From contig NC_013170.1 in assembly GCF_000023845.1 (NCBI RefSeq), forward strand, positions 310,001 through 374,000: a stretch of 64,000 nucleotides of DNA, read 5' to 3'. The notes under the pieces were generated by a model. It saw only the letters and a program-made list of their open reading frames with translations. It made no database searches and was not told the DNA's origin. A program made the position numbers and the translations under genes. The first letter of the stretch is position 1; each line of letters opens with the position of its first letter. Shown in pieces: positions 7,377 to 16,383 of this stretch. Origin of the DNA: Cryptobacterium curtum DSM 15641 (lineage in GTDB: Bacteria; Actinomycetota; Coriobacteriia; Coriobacteriales; Eggerthellaceae).

Positions 7377-8357
7377 CTATTCTGCATCGCCTGTCGCACG
7401 TTTTTCGCCGGTCTCGTATCGCACCTCTACCGTGCCGTCATAGCGCACCTTCACGATCTTCTTCGTGATCGTCGCGTGTGCCTCGATGCCGGTCGTCCGC
7501 TCGATAGCGTGGAAGGTATCGCCGACGGCGGCTATATCTCCGAGGTCATCGAGGCTCGATAGCTCCGCGCTCGATGCCTTATGGCGCTTCGCGAGCTCCT
7601 CTCGCCCCTTCTTCTCCAGCTCCTCCGCCTCGGCACTGCTGTAGTCGTATACCTCCGCAATCTCATCGACCCCGGTAAAGGTGGGGGAGGTCGATATACT
7701 CCCCGAGGCATCTGTGTAGAGGTGTATGACGGTACGGTCTGCCAGCTCGCCCTTGCCAAGGCATATGAGGTGATTAACGCTCCGATGCACGCTCACGATA
7801 TGCACGGGGTGGGTATCGCTATCGATCTCAACGGTCTTAGCCTTTACAGCCTTTATGACTACCCGTCCGCCATCCCATGAGATGTACGGGCGCGCCCCTG
7901 CCTTGCTGAGTGCCTTAGTCATCCCATCCCATACGGTCGTGTAGCGGTCAAAGTCAAGACTGGGGATAGCTATTCCGCTCGACCCTGGTACCTCAAAGAG
8001 ACTAGAGAGACCGCAGCGAGATACGAGCATGCGTATCATCGCGTGAGCCTCACCCTGCCAGTGGAGATGACCCGCGCCCGCGTCAGGCTCGATGATCCTC
8101 TCGACGAGTAGCCCGTGCCAGGTGCGCCCCATATAGGTAATCGTGTAGCCGTCATCCGCCGGCTCCGTCTCATCCACTATCCCGCCGTACTCGGTGCCGT
8201 ATGCGCCGACCAGCGCCCCAGGATCGAGTCGTGTATCGGCGGGGCATACCAGCTCAAAGCGGTTCTCGTCGCCCCCAAAGGATAGATCGAGGGCGTAGCC
8301 GGAGAGGATGCCGCGAGGGACGTGCCGCGTGTCGGTATAGACTAGATCTAGCTCCAT
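7377..8357 (-). CDS. Tail tip / baseplate protein (Gp37-like, Tal position)
   Basis: 326 aa, start MELDLVYTDTRHVPRGILSG. Beta-rich N-terminal half (LDLSFGGDENRFELVCP, TYMGRTWHGLLVERIIEP) and a later segment with AEELEKKGREELAKRHKASS followed by GDTFHAIERTTGIEAHATIT, the pattern of siphovirus Gp37/Tal-like proteins that follow the distal tail protein. It overlaps that gene by 10 bases. It probably forms the tip hub; no peptidase domain is apparent. Confidence 0.7.
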   Translation of the reverse strand: MELDLVYTDTRHVPRGILSGYALDLSFGGDENRFELVCPADTRLDPGALVGAYGTEYGGIVDETEPADDGYTITYMGRTWHGLLVERIIEPDAGAGHLHWQGEAHAMIRMLVSRCGLSSLFEVPGSSGIAIPSLDFDRYTTVWDGMTKALSKAGARPYISWDGGRVVIKAVKAKTVEIDSDTHPVHIVSVHRSVNHLICLGKGELADRTVIHLYTDASGSISTSPTFTGVDEIAEVYDYSSAEAEELEKKGREELAKRHKASSAELSSLDDLGDIAAVGDTFHAIERTTGIEAHATITKKIVKVRYDGTVEVRYETGEKRATGDAE

Positions 8358-9175
8358 GCGGGCATACTCCTCTCCTCGTGCACGACGACGTCAAAGGCGA
8401 ATGTCCCAGGCCATGTCACGTCGGACTTTCCCCGTGCTATAGGCTCAAAGGCATACGATCCCGACCCCTTAGCGCCATTTACAAGCGCGTCAAAGACATT
8501 CGCCTGCGTGCCGTCATGGCTGATCTTCACGGCCGTCTTGTGCCCGTGCCGTGTATCGATCTCTAGTCGCTCGCCCTCGGCGAGTGTCACACGCGCCCCG
8601 TAGCGATTGCCCCCGATGATCACGTAGGGATCGGCACACGCGCCGAAGATACGCAAGGTGAGTCCGCAGCTTGATATAGAGGGGTTGTCGAGCTGCTGTA
8701 TCCGCCGATCCAGGGGGTAGGCATACGGCCAGCCGTGCGGATATTTGCACTTGAGGCTCGATGCCGTGTGCTCGTCACGAATCAAAAATGAGTACTCGGT
8801 ACTGCGCTCCCAGACGGGGCGGGCGGCGTGCAGCGTGATCTCGTCATTGAGTATCCCGTCATCGATCCACCATAGCCCCTTCGATGACTTCGTCCTACGG
8901 CACCGAAGCGACCAGCCGCGGACGGTGAGCGTCCCGTCTACATTCTCGGCTGTGTCGGCCTCGAAGATATCGTCGAGGCGCTGCCGATCCTCAGCCGTTC
9001 CCCCTCGTAGCTTCGCGCTTATCGTATAGTCCCGTGCCTCACGGCGTGAGGATACCGTCCGCCCATTGAGATCGTCGCACGTCCACTCAACGTCGTTGAC
9101 GTCGGTCTCGGAGTGACGGAGTGGCCAGTGACCGAACTCTACGCTCTCGCCGTAGTGGTTTGTGTACTTAATCAT
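8348..9175 (-). CDS. Distal tail protein (Dit-like)
   Basis: About 275 aa, starting MIKYTNHYGESVEFGHWPLR. Position between tape measure and tip protein, the N-terminal YTNHYGESVEF strand and the C-terminal galectin-like beta-rich half (IFGACADPYVIIGGNRYGAR) fit the phage tail family. ATG 9175 is chosen over an upstream start at 9217 because AGAAAGG lies 8 bases before it and it overlaps the tape-measure stop by 8 bases. Confidence 0.8.
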   Translation of the reverse strand: MIKYTNHYGESVEFGHWPLRHSETDVNDVEWTCDDLNGRTVSSRREARDYTISAKLRGGTAEDRQRLDDIFEADTAENVDGTLTVRGWSLRCRRTKSSKGLWWIDDGILNDEITLHAARPVWERSTEYSFLIRDEHTASSLKCKYPHGWPYAYPLDRRIQQLDNPSISSCGLTLRIFGACADPYVIIGGNRYGARVTLAEGERLEIDTRHGHKTAVKISHDGTQANVFDALVNGAKGSGSYAFEPIARGKSDVTWPGTFAFDVVVHEERSMPAWS

Positions 9176-12100
9176 TGACGGCCTTTCTGCACAGTCGGGC
9201 GAACTCCGTCCGATCAACCTTCATCACGTACTCATCGGGGATGGCCTCGAGGATCGCGCGGAGTAGTGCCGTAGCCTCGGGGTCGCGTGCATCGACATTG
9301 ACCTCCACCGGCTCGGTCTTCTCCTGCTGGCCGTTAGGCCAGAGCACCGAGGAGGTGGCCATAGCGGGAGGGGCTGACCAGTCAACCGTACGGAGGGCGG
9401 GGGAGTCCACGAGCCGCTTAGCGACCTTCTGCGCTATGTCCGTCGAGAGCGTCCCCGTCATCTCCTGGGCTAGTGTCTGCGCGAAGGGGCGCGTGTAGCG
9501 GCGGTTTGTGAGCGGCACGACCTTATTACCGAGTACCGCCTCCGCACCGTCCTCGCCGACGAGCCCCGCATTAGTCATGACGGGGCGCACAGCGATACCG
9601 TTTAGCCCGCCGTCAGCGTGCTTGTATACTTTTAATGGATAGCCGAACATCCCGCCTGAGGCGTAGCCCGTCGTATTCAGGTGTATTGCCTGAGAAGCAA
9701 TACTTGCAATACGGCTTGATAGCCCAGATAGGGCGCTCATAGCCGCCTCGGTTGCGACGCTGATTGTAACTGTCTTGTCGTACGGGATACTCCGCACAGC
9801 ACTATTTACCGAGTCCGCATTACCCTCCGCCGTCGCCGCCGTGCCGTTATCGGTGATGACGAAGTCTTTATCGGCGATCGTATTAGCGTCGAGGTGGTCA
9901 ACGTTAGTATTCTCGATCGAGATAGTCCCGTCGTCATTGACGGTAAAGTGCTTGCCGTCGATTGTCTGCGCGTCCAAGTCCCAGACGCGCCCCGCCTCAT
10001 CGGCTATTGTGCCGTCATCCGTGACATGCAGGTGCTTAGGGTTGATATGTAGCTCATTCGTCAGGTCTACCGCGTCCCTGATCTTCGACATATCCCCCTG
10101 AGCCTCTTGGTACAGCCGTGCGAAATTCTCAGAGCCGAGCGAGGCGAACTCCTCCGCAGAGATGCCCGAGGCATCGAGGGCAGAGGACAGATCGTCGGCA
10201 GATACGCCGAGACGCTCAGCGAGAGAGGAGAAAGCCTCGCCGCTGTCCTCGGCTTTGTTTAGTGCCTCGGCGAAGCTCTTTGACCTCTTGGCTGCCTCGT
10301 CCGCCTTCTGCATGTATTCGGTGGTGTGTTCGGTAAGAGTGGCGATTGACTCGTCGGCGCTATCTAACTGCTTTTCAAGTCCGGCAATTGAATCTTTGAA
10401 AGCTTGATCTTGCGAGTCATGTTGTGCATTTTGCTTCTGCTCACGTCCTACGCCTGGGCGCTGTGATTTTTGCCACTTGGCATATGCTTCTTTCTCCTTA
10501 TTGAGCTTTTCGGCAAGATCCATCCGCAGCTTCATTGCTTCAGTTAGTTTTTCCTGGCCTGCCTGCGCCCAGGCATTAGCGACCCATGCGTCAGTATTCT
10601 CCTTGACCTTCCCCGTTGACTCGCTGATCTTGCCAGACTGCTCGTCTATGACCTTGATATTATCGCCCGTCAGCTTGTTGTACTGCTCAACAGCACCCTT
10701 CAGCTCAGCGACCTTCTCGGCGCTCCCACCGCAGTTCCCTGCCAGCTCGGAGATCTTATCGGCGTACTGCTGTACTACGCCCGCATTCTGTCCAACCTCG
10801 GTAAAGCTATCCTTCATGGACTGGGTAAACTTCGCGCCATCCTCGGCAGCACTACGCGCCGAGTTGACGACCTCGTCAATCTTCCCGCGCATCCCGTCGA
10901 GGGACGTGGAGGCGCCGCTTGCGCTGTCGCCCTGATCCTGGATCGACTTACCGAAGAGGGATAGCGCCTCACGCGCGCCGCTCGTCGAGGCGGTCATATT
11001 GTCGCAGTGGGTCTTCCACTCTTTGAATTTGTCGTAGAGCGTACCGAGCGCAACGACGATCGCGACACCAAGAACACCCTCAAGCGCACCCATGGCAACA
11101 TTGGCGATCTTCACGCCCTCCGTCATCGTCTTAAATGCACTCGTAATATTGCCGATGCTCCCGACGAGCCGCCCCGCGCCATTAGTGATAGGTCCTATCG
11201 CCGCGGCGACGAGTGCCATCTGGATGACAGCCTGCTGCTGCTCCTTGGACATGCCAGCGAATGCCTCAGCACCGCGCGAGAGCATATCTATAAGCGGCTC
11301 GGCGGCATCGAGTACACCCGTGAGGGCATCGGCGAAGGAGCCACCGAGGGAGATACCTACGTCGTTGAGCTTATTCTTAAATACTTCGATCTTTGATTCT
11401 GTCGTCTCATAGCGCCGCGATGCCTCATTGGTCAGCGCGGTATTCTCCTCCCACGCCTGGCTCGCGGTCTGTACGCTCGCAGCCATGAGGTCAGCCGCGC
11501 CGCTCATACGCTTCATCGTATCGCTCTGCCGCAGGCTCGTGATGCCGAGGTCATCGAGTACGACGTTGAGGTTGTCGCCCGAGTCGCCCATTTGCCTGAA
11601 TACGGTCGTTAGCGTGCCGAGTGCGTCGCTGCTCCACGCCGCCTTGAATTCCTCGGAGGACATGCCCGCGACCCGCGCCCAATCCTCTAGGTGCTTGCCG
11701 TTAGTCGCGACCTCCTTGTCGATATTCGACATGATCGTCGATATAGCGGTACCGCCTGCCTCCGCCTCGATGCCGACCGAGGAGAGGGACGCGGCGACGG
11801 CGAGAATCTGGTCATCGGTGAGGCCGATCTGATGGCCTGCACCGGCGATCCGCATGCCCATATTCATGATTGCGGATTCTGTGGTAGCCGAGTTATTGCC
11901 CAGGGCGACGAGCGTAGCGCCGAGCCTGTCTACATTGTCGTAGCTCTGCCCGGTGATATTCATAAACTGCGCGAGCTGCGTAGATGCCTGCTCAACGCCG
12001 AGGTCGGTACTAACGTCGAGATCGCTTACTACGTCGGCAAACTTGACGAGGTTCTCCTGCGCGACCCCGAGCTGCCCGCCAAGCTCCATAATCAGGTTAA

Positions 12101-12455
12101 CGTCATTAACGTTGACCGGCTTAGACTTGGCCATATCCCGCGCGGCCTGGGAGAGCGCCTGGAACTGCTCCTCTGTCGCGTCTACCGTCTTGCGTACACC
12201 TGCGAAGGACGACTCGAATTTGACTGCGGCACTCGTTGAGAGACCGCCGACAGCGGCGAGGGGAGCGGTCACGCCGACGGTGAGGGCGGTACCGACACCA
12301 CGGAGGGACGAGGAGAGCGCCTGTGCCGCCTTATCGCCCTCAAGGATGCCCTTCCATGAGAGACCTTTCAGCTCGCTTTTTGTCCTCGCTACGCCGCTGG
12401 TTACCTGATTCGCATCATAGAGTACCCGTACTCGTACCTCGCCCACATCGGCCAT
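9168..12455 (-). CDS. Tape measure protein (TP901 family)
   Basis: 1095 aa, the longest prophage gene; its length sets tail length. Residues about 70-400 form the conserved TP901 core (LIMELGGQLGVAQENLVKFA, NMGMRIAGAGHQIGLTDDQI). A hydrophobic stretch VLGVAIVVALGTLYDKF lies in the middle, followed by coiled coil. Around residues 820-900 three related units (LHVTDDGTIADEA, FTVNDDGTISIEN, FVITDNGTAATAE) form a beta-repeat region often seen in Actinobacteria tape measures. The C-terminus overlaps the distal tail gene by 8 bases. Confidence 0.93.
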   Translation of the reverse strand: MADVGEVRVRVLYDANQVTSGVARTKSELKGLSWKGILEGDKAAQALSSSLRGVGTALTVGVTAPLAAVGGLSTSAAVKFESSFAGVRKTVDATEEQFQALSQAARDMAKSKPVNVNDVNLIMELGGQLGVAQENLVKFADVVSDLDVSTDLGVEQASTQLAQFMNITGQSYDNVDRLGATLVALGNNSATTESAIMNMGMRIAGAGHQIGLTDDQILAVAASLSSVGIEAEAGGTAISTIMSNIDKEVATNGKHLEDWARVAGMSSEEFKAAWSSDALGTLTTVFRQMGDSGDNLNVVLDDLGITSLRQSDTMKRMSGAADLMAASVQTASQAWEENTALTNEASRRYETTESKIEVFKNKLNDVGISLGGSFADALTGVLDAAEPLIDMLSRGAEAFAGMSKEQQQAVIQMALVAAAIGPITNGAGRLVGSIGNITSAFKTMTEGVKIANVAMGALEGVLGVAIVVALGTLYDKFKEWKTHCDNMTASTSGAREALSLFGKSIQDQGDSASGASTSLDGMRGKIDEVVNSARSAAEDGAKFTQSMKDSFTEVGQNAGVVQQYADKISELAGNCGGSAEKVAELKGAVEQYNKLTGDNIKVIDEQSGKISESTGKVKENTDAWVANAWAQAGQEKLTEAMKLRMDLAEKLNKEKEAYAKWQKSQRPGVGREQKQNAQHDSQDQAFKDSIAGLEKQLDSADESIATLTEHTTEYMQKADEAAKRSKSFAEALNKAEDSGEAFSSLAERLGVSADDLSSALDASGISAEEFASLGSENFARLYQEAQGDMSKIRDAVDLTNELHINPKHLHVTDDGTIADEAGRVWDLDAQTIDGKHFTVNDDGTISIENTNVDHLDANTIADKDFVITDNGTAATAEGNADSVNSAVRSIPYDKTVTISVATEAAMSALSGLSSRIASIASQAIHLNTTGYASGGMFGYPLKVYKHADGGLNGIAVRPVMTNAGLVGEDGAEAVLGNKVVPLTNRRYTRPFAQTLAQEMTGTLSTDIAQKVAKRLVDSPALRTVDWSAPPAMATSSVLWPNGQQEKTEPVEVNVDARDPEATALLRAILEAIPDEYVMKVDRTEFARLCRKAVND

Positions 12456-12457
12456 AT

Positions 12458-13063
12458 CTAGCTCCTAGCCAGCGCCGAGAAGGCTCTATCAGCCTCGGCG
12501 CTCATTCGCGCGTAATCATCTGCGTTCTCCCTTTCTTTAAGTGCCCAGTGCGCACGCATACGCCTAAACTCACGGCGCTCTCGCTCGCCCTCCGGCTCCG
12601 GTGCGCTCCGGTAGTACAGCGCCTGTCCGAGGGGCGTATCACGAGAGACGAGACCGACGAGCGCGCATATATCCATGTACGAGGCGCGCTGTGATGCCTC
12701 TGCGACCGTCATGCCGTACTCGCTGAGCAGCGCAGCACGGACGAGGCTCGCGTCCTCATTCCAGTCGAAAACCCGTGCTCCGGCGCACTCTGCCGTATGC
12801 TCACCGGCGAGATCGATCCCGTATAGCTCCCAGACAAGCCGCAGTATGTCGCCGTCGGCTAGATACTCGAGGCTCGCGAGGTCGGGGAGCATCAGGCTGA
12901 GTACCCGCTCGATGCGCTCCGCGGGGGTGCTATCGTCCTCGAGGGCGCTCATCACATCGAGGGAAGTCGTGAGGTCATCCCGTACGGCGATCTCATGGCC
13001 GCCGACAGTGACGAGCGCACAGTGGCGCCCGTCTACGACCGTCTCACGCCTGTTGAGCTGCAT
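12458..13063 (-). CDS. Tail assembly chaperone 2 (Gp15-like)
   Basis: 201 aa; helical second half with charged repeats (GERERREFRRMRAHWALKER). It directly precedes the tape-measure gene and overlaps the preceding chaperone by 20 bases. In siphoviruses this pair is often joined by a ribosomal frameshift; here the downstream frame has its own ATG at 13063, and I see no clear slippery heptamer in the overlap. Family assignment rests mainly on position and size. Confidence 0.65.
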   Translation of the reverse strand: MQLNRRETVVDGRHCALVTVGGHEIAVRDDLTTSLDVMSALEDDSTPAERIERVLSLMLPDLASLEYLADGDILRLVWELYGIDLAGEHTAECAGARVFDWNEDASLVRAALLSEYGMTVAEASQRASYMDICALVGLVSRDTPLGQALYYRSAPEPEGERERREFRRMRAHWALKERENADDYARMSAEADRAFSALARS

Positions 13064-13469
13064 TGTCGGTCAGCTCCGCGAATGCCTCGGCTTGTACGTG
13101 CGGCATCACTGCATCGAGTACATTCTGCTGGCACCAGACGACGAGCGGCGAGATGAGGTGATTTACCTCTGCGTCGGGGATATGTGCCCCGCCCTTGAGC
13201 CACTTGTAGATCGCTAGGCGCTGCGTCTGTCCGAGACACGCGTCGAGCACGTCACGATATACCTTCGCGATTCGTTTAGCGTCCTTGTCCGACACCTCGC
13301 CCTTAGCGATTTTGGCCTTAAGCTCGGCAAACTGCTTCTGCATCGCTGCGATCTTCTGCGCTGCCTCATTGATGCTCGCGGCATCCATAGACATGCGCGC
13401 TACCGGTGCGTCCGGTGCGTCCGATAGTCTGATCTCCTCGACGGCTCGATGTATGCTCAGCGTCTCCAT
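13044..13469 (-). CDS. Tail assembly chaperone 1
   Basis: 141 aa, mostly helical (INEAAQKIAAMQKQFAELKA, AKRIAKVYRDVLDACLGQTQ), located right after the major tail protein and before the second chaperone, the standard position. Such proteins coat the tape measure during tail polymerisation. Confidence 0.7.
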   Translation of the reverse strand: METLSIHRAVEEIRLSDAPDAPVARMSMDAASINEAAQKIAAMQKQFAELKAKIAKGEVSDKDAKRIAKVYRDVLDACLGQTQRLAIYKWLKGGAHIPDAEVNHLISPLVVWCQQNVLDAVMPHVQAEAFAELTDNAAQQA

Positions 13470-13490
13470 ACGCTTCTCCTTCTACTGGTC

Positions 13491-13510
13491 GGGGGCGGTC
13501 GCCCGCCCCC
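13491..13510 (-). other. RNA hairpin with GNRA tetraloop after the major tail gene
   Basis: On the minus strand GGGGGCGG-GCGA-CCGCCCCC forms a perfect 8-bp stem with a GCGA tetraloop, 8 bases after the major-tail stop. No T-run follows, so it is more likely an mRNA stabiliser or partial terminator that keeps tail-protein message high than a full terminator. Confidence 0.65.
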
Positions 13511-13517
13511 TTGTTGC

Positions 13518-14213
13518 TTACGCTGCTGTTACGGTGATTTCGACGGTCTTGCCTACGCTCGGCAGCACTGCCGACTTGACCGTGAGATTGGTCTTGCCAG
13601 CCTTGACACCCGTTACGGTGCCGTCGATGGCGACTTTTGCGACGGTGTCGTCCTCTACCGCGTAAAGCAGTGCGTCAGAGGCTGTCGCTGGTGTGACTGT
13701 CGCCGTAGCCTTGACCTTCTGCCCGATCTTGACCGTCACGACAGATGCGGTGATGCTCTCGGGGAAGGAGTGCTTATTGCCGGGCTCGATGACCGGCAGA
13801 CCATTAAAGCGAGCCTCGAAGGAGAAATCGCCCTTAGAGTTCGGATCGCCGCCGCCCTCGGAGATATTAGCGAGGGTCACGTCACCCGTGGTCACCGTGC
13901 CATCAGGCGCAATGCGTTTGAAGTTGGTGTGACGCTTAGCGCCGTACTTAACCGCCAGGCTAGCGATATAGTCCTGGGCGGGGTCGCCGAATTTGCGGTG
14001 ACCGGAGAAGCTACCGACGATCTGACCGCCGGTGACCTCCGTAGAGGCTTGACCCTCGCCGTCGTAGTAGTCGTCATCACTCGACTTCTCGTTGCCGTCC
14101 CATTTGACGGAGTTGATACCTGCGCCGACGCGCGCCCAGGTAGGTGTCTTCTCCTCCGGCGTGGTGTCGATCATGTATAGGTTTGTGTAGTTGAGCGCGA
14201 ATGCAATATCCAT
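13518..14213 (-). CDS. Major tail protein with C-terminal Ig-like domain
   Basis: 231 aa. The N-terminal 145 residues match the phi13/TP901-1-type tail tube protein (start MDIAFALNYTNLYMID; EVTGGQIVGSFSGHRKFGDP; GDFSFEARFNGLPV). Residues about 150-231 are a bacterial Ig-like group 2 domain (VTPATASDALLYAV, VAKVAIDGTVTGVKAGKTNL), a surface decoration common on tail tubes that may bind carbohydrates. It is followed by the GNRA hairpin, consistent with high expression. Confidence 0.88.
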   Translation of the reverse strand: MDIAFALNYTNLYMIDTTPEEKTPTWARVGAGINSVKWDGNEKSSDDDYYDGEGQASTEVTGGQIVGSFSGHRKFGDPAQDYIASLAVKYGAKRHTNFKRIAPDGTVTTGDVTLANISEGGGDPNSKGDFSFEARFNGLPVIEPGNKHSFPESITASVVTVKIGQKVKATATVTPATASDALLYAVEDDTVAKVAIDGTVTGVKAGKTNLTVKSAVLPSVGKTVEITVTAA

Positions 14214-14215
14214 CT

Positions 14216-14605
14216 CTAGCGCCTTTCCCGTGCGATCTGCACGTTAATCTTGACTTCCCATGTGTCGTATTTGCTGTCATCCATCCTCTGCGGCCAGGTG
14301 TATATCTCGGTCTCCTCCCAGGTGTAGCGCCCGGAGGGAGAGGGGAGGGGGATACCATCGAGCAGCGAGACGATACGCTCTACAGCCTCGCGGGCTTTAT
14401 TGCGCCCGAAGTAGCGGGCGATGATCTGTACCTTCGCCCCGAGGTGCTGCGTGCCGTCGAAGTCGGTGCTGGTGACCGTCGCGGGGAGTGCCTGGACAAC
14501 GACCCCCTCATTGCCGGTAAAGGCATCGAGCGCCGTTATATGCGCCTCGATACCCGCCGCCTTGATAGCCGCTAGGACGGCCTCATCTGCATCTATAAGC
14601 CTCAT
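14216..14605 (-). CDS. Tail terminator / neck protein
   Basis: 129 aa starting MRLIDADEAVLAAIKAAGIE. Size, the position between the gp10-like gene and the tail tube, and a C-terminal strand pattern (TWPQRMDDSKYDTWEVKINV) fit a tail-completion (minor capsid, HK97 gp11-position) protein. The longer frame from 14686 is rejected; ATG 14605 overlaps the preceding stop by 4 bases. Confidence 0.65.
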   Translation of the reverse strand: MRLIDADEAVLAAIKAAGIEAHITALDAFTGNEGVVVQALPATVTSTDFDGTQHLGAKVQIIARYFGRNKAREAVERIVSLLDGIPLPSPSGRYTWEETEIYTWPQRMDDSKYDTWEVKINVQIARERR

Positions 14606-14937
14606 CGTCTGATCTGCCTCGCTATGCTCTCTGCTACCGTCCCGTTCCAATCGTTCATGTGGTGGGACTTGGCCTCCTCGAACCACTTCCCACCGGTACC
14701 CGCAGTCGTCCAGTGCGTCCCGTCGGGCATGTCGTACACCGGTGCGGCGTAGTTCATCGGATAGACGATCTCGTCCTTAGATACCTTGACCGTCCCACGG
14801 AGCGCCCCCGTGTCCTTGGGGACGTACGGCTCCATGTCCTTAGCTACCCGCTCGGCAAGTTCCTCCTGGATGCCGTCCTTGCACGCATCGAGTAGCTTGT
14901 CGAAGCCTGCGAGATTGTGCGTAATGTCAAGGCTCAT
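14602..14937 (-). CDS. Head-tail connector, HK97 gp10-like / minor capsid 2
   Basis: 111 aa with the family pattern of an N-terminal amphipathic helix (FDKLLDACKDGIQEELAERV) followed by EPYVPKDTGALRGTVKV and a WFEEAK...N segment, typical of gp10-like proteins. ATGA overlap on both sides, part of the tightly packed connector block. Confidence 0.8.
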   Translation of the reverse strand: MSLDITHNLAGFDKLLDACKDGIQEELAERVAKDMEPYVPKDTGALRGTVKVSKDEIVYPMNYAAPVYDMPDGTHWTTAGTGGKWFEEAKSHHMNDWNGTVAESIARQIRR

Positions 14938-15257
14938 CCGATATGCACCTCCCAGTGGTGTAGTTGCCCGTATAGCCCGTGCAGCTCCTCCACCTTGATA
15001 GCAGCGCGCCAGCGCCCGCCGTCGAGCCTCACGAGGCTCCCCTCGGGGATAGCGAAAGCCCCGAGGCTATTAGCCGCATCGATAAAGAGGATTCCCTCGG
15101 CTCCATCAGCTACCGAGACACCGTGACCGAGTGAGAGGGCGCCCTGAAAGCGCACGCCCTCGATGCGGCGCGGCTCTGTCTCGTATCCGCCGCCCTCGGT
15201 CATCACTCGTACCTCTGCGGTCTCGCTCAGTAGCTCTGCGGGAATGGGGGCAATCAT
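14934..15257 (-). CDS. Minor capsid protein / head-closure protein
   Basis: 107 aa, beta-rich (AEVRVMTEGGGYETEPRRIE, GILFIDAANSLGAFAIPEGS), matching the putative minor capsid 1 type that acts as stopper between portal ring and tail. Overlaps both neighbours by 4 bases. Confidence 0.7.
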   Translation of the reverse strand: MIAPIPAELLSETAEVRVMTEGGGYETEPRRIEGVRFQGALSLGHGVSVADGAEGILFIDAANSLGAFAIPEGSLVRLDGGRWRAAIKVEELHGLYGQLHHWEVHIG

Positions 15258-15565
15258 GCGATACCCCCGTACGACATTCCCGTACCGGCGAGGGCGCGCA
15301 TAACCGCATCGATAGCGCGGTTATTCATCTCCTGCCCTGTCCGCTCATTCATCCGGAAAGACCCGAGAGTAAAGCCACCCTCGCCGTGTGATAGCTCACC
15401 GAGCGCCGCCATGAAGGCATGCTCTAGAGCCTCCTCGTCGGTCGTCGGATTGATCCCTACGACATAGCGGACGAGGTCGGCAGCGGACAGCTTGAGAGCA
15501 TCGTATGACGCCTCGGGGAGCTGCCCGCCGAGAGACTGATAGCGGCTGTAGCTAGGCGCCTTCAC
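15254..15565 (-). CDS. Head-tail adaptor (gp6-like position)
   Basis: 103 aa, helical, next to the capsid gene where the DNA-packaging/connector adaptor usually lies. Motifs such as YDALKLSAADLVRYVVGINP are consistent with the multi-helix adaptor fold. Assigned mainly by position. Confidence 0.6.
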   Translation of the reverse strand: MKAPSYSRYQSLGGQLPEASYDALKLSAADLVRYVVGINPTTDEEALEHAFMAALGELSHGEGGFTLGSFRMNERTGQEMNNRAIDAVMRALAGTGMSYGGIA

Positions 15566-16374
15566 TATGCCTTCTTGCTTGTGTACACGCCCGCAGCCTT
15601 GTTAGCCGGGACGATAGAGCCGTATACCCAGCGGTTCTGCGCGAGCCAGCCGTCGCCATTGGTATGGCTACCGGGGGCGAAGAGGTAGAGAGCCGCGCGC
15701 TTGGTGATGTACTGCATCGTGCGGTTGCCGCCGCTGATCGCGGTAAAGTCGGCACCGAGGATGCTGTCGGCAACCTCGTATACGTTAAAGCCGTTGTAGC
15801 TTCCCACGGTATCCGTGATGCTCGTCTCGTTCGACCACTGGCGGTTTGTCGCATCCTCGAGCAGCCCGAGGGCGGCAGAGGTCATATAGAGGTCTCCACC
15901 GTGCAGACCAGCCTGCGTGAACTGCGTACGTGCCTTACGGATTTCCGCCTTGATGTTGGCTGCTGTCAGGGCAGTGGTGCCCTTAGTAGCCGCCTTAGCC
16001 TTGGCGACCGCGAAGAAGTCCTTGTCGATCTCTGGCGCGAGAATGGTGCGCTGATACTCCGAGATAGCCTTCGTGATCGGCACAGCAGCCTCGTTGATGG
16101 CGTCAACAGCGTCGATGTAGAAGACCTTCTCGTCATCGTGGGCGAGTGTATAGACCTTACGATCTACCTTGATATCGCCCTCGGCGCTCTTGAAGCGGTT
16201 ATAGGCGACCGGTGCGGGGGATGCCCCGAAGCTGAGATCAGGTACGGACACCTGCTTAGCCGTCAGAAATTCCGCGCCAGGTACGGAGTACTTGCTCGCA
16301 TAGGTCGAGGCGACAAGCACCTCATCGAGTGCGTTAGAGTACGCAACCGGAAAACTTGTAAATGTAGTAGGCAT
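15565..16374 (-). CDS. Major capsid protein
   Basis: 269 aa, directly after the scaffold gene. Composition and segments (MPTTFTSFPVAYSNALDEVL, LTAANIKAEIRKARTQFTQA, LYMTSAALGLLEDATNRQWS, GGNRTMQYITKRAALYLFAP) fit the HK97-fold coat proteins of siphoviruses infecting low- and high-GC Gram-positives. No protease gene or long N-terminal delta domain is present, consistent with use of a separate scaffold. Confidence 0.82.
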   Translation of the reverse strand: MPTTFTSFPVAYSNALDEVLVASTYASKYSVPGAEFLTAKQVSVPDLSFGASPAPVAYNRFKSAEGDIKVDRKVYTLAHDDEKVFYIDAVDAINEAAVPITKAISEYQRTILAPEIDKDFFAVAKAKAATKGTTALTAANIKAEIRKARTQFTQAGLHGGDLYMTSAALGLLEDATNRQWSNETSITDTVGSYNGFNVYEVADSILGADFTAISGGNRTMQYITKRAALYLFAPGSHTNGDGWLAQNRWVYGSIVPANKAAGVYTSKKA

Positions 16375-16383
16375 TTGTTCCTC

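Noticed and set aside
12458-13469. Programmed -1 frameshift between the two tail chaperone genes
   Set aside because: No clear slippery heptamer is visible in the 20-base overlap and the downstream frame has its own ATG; remains possible but unsupported.
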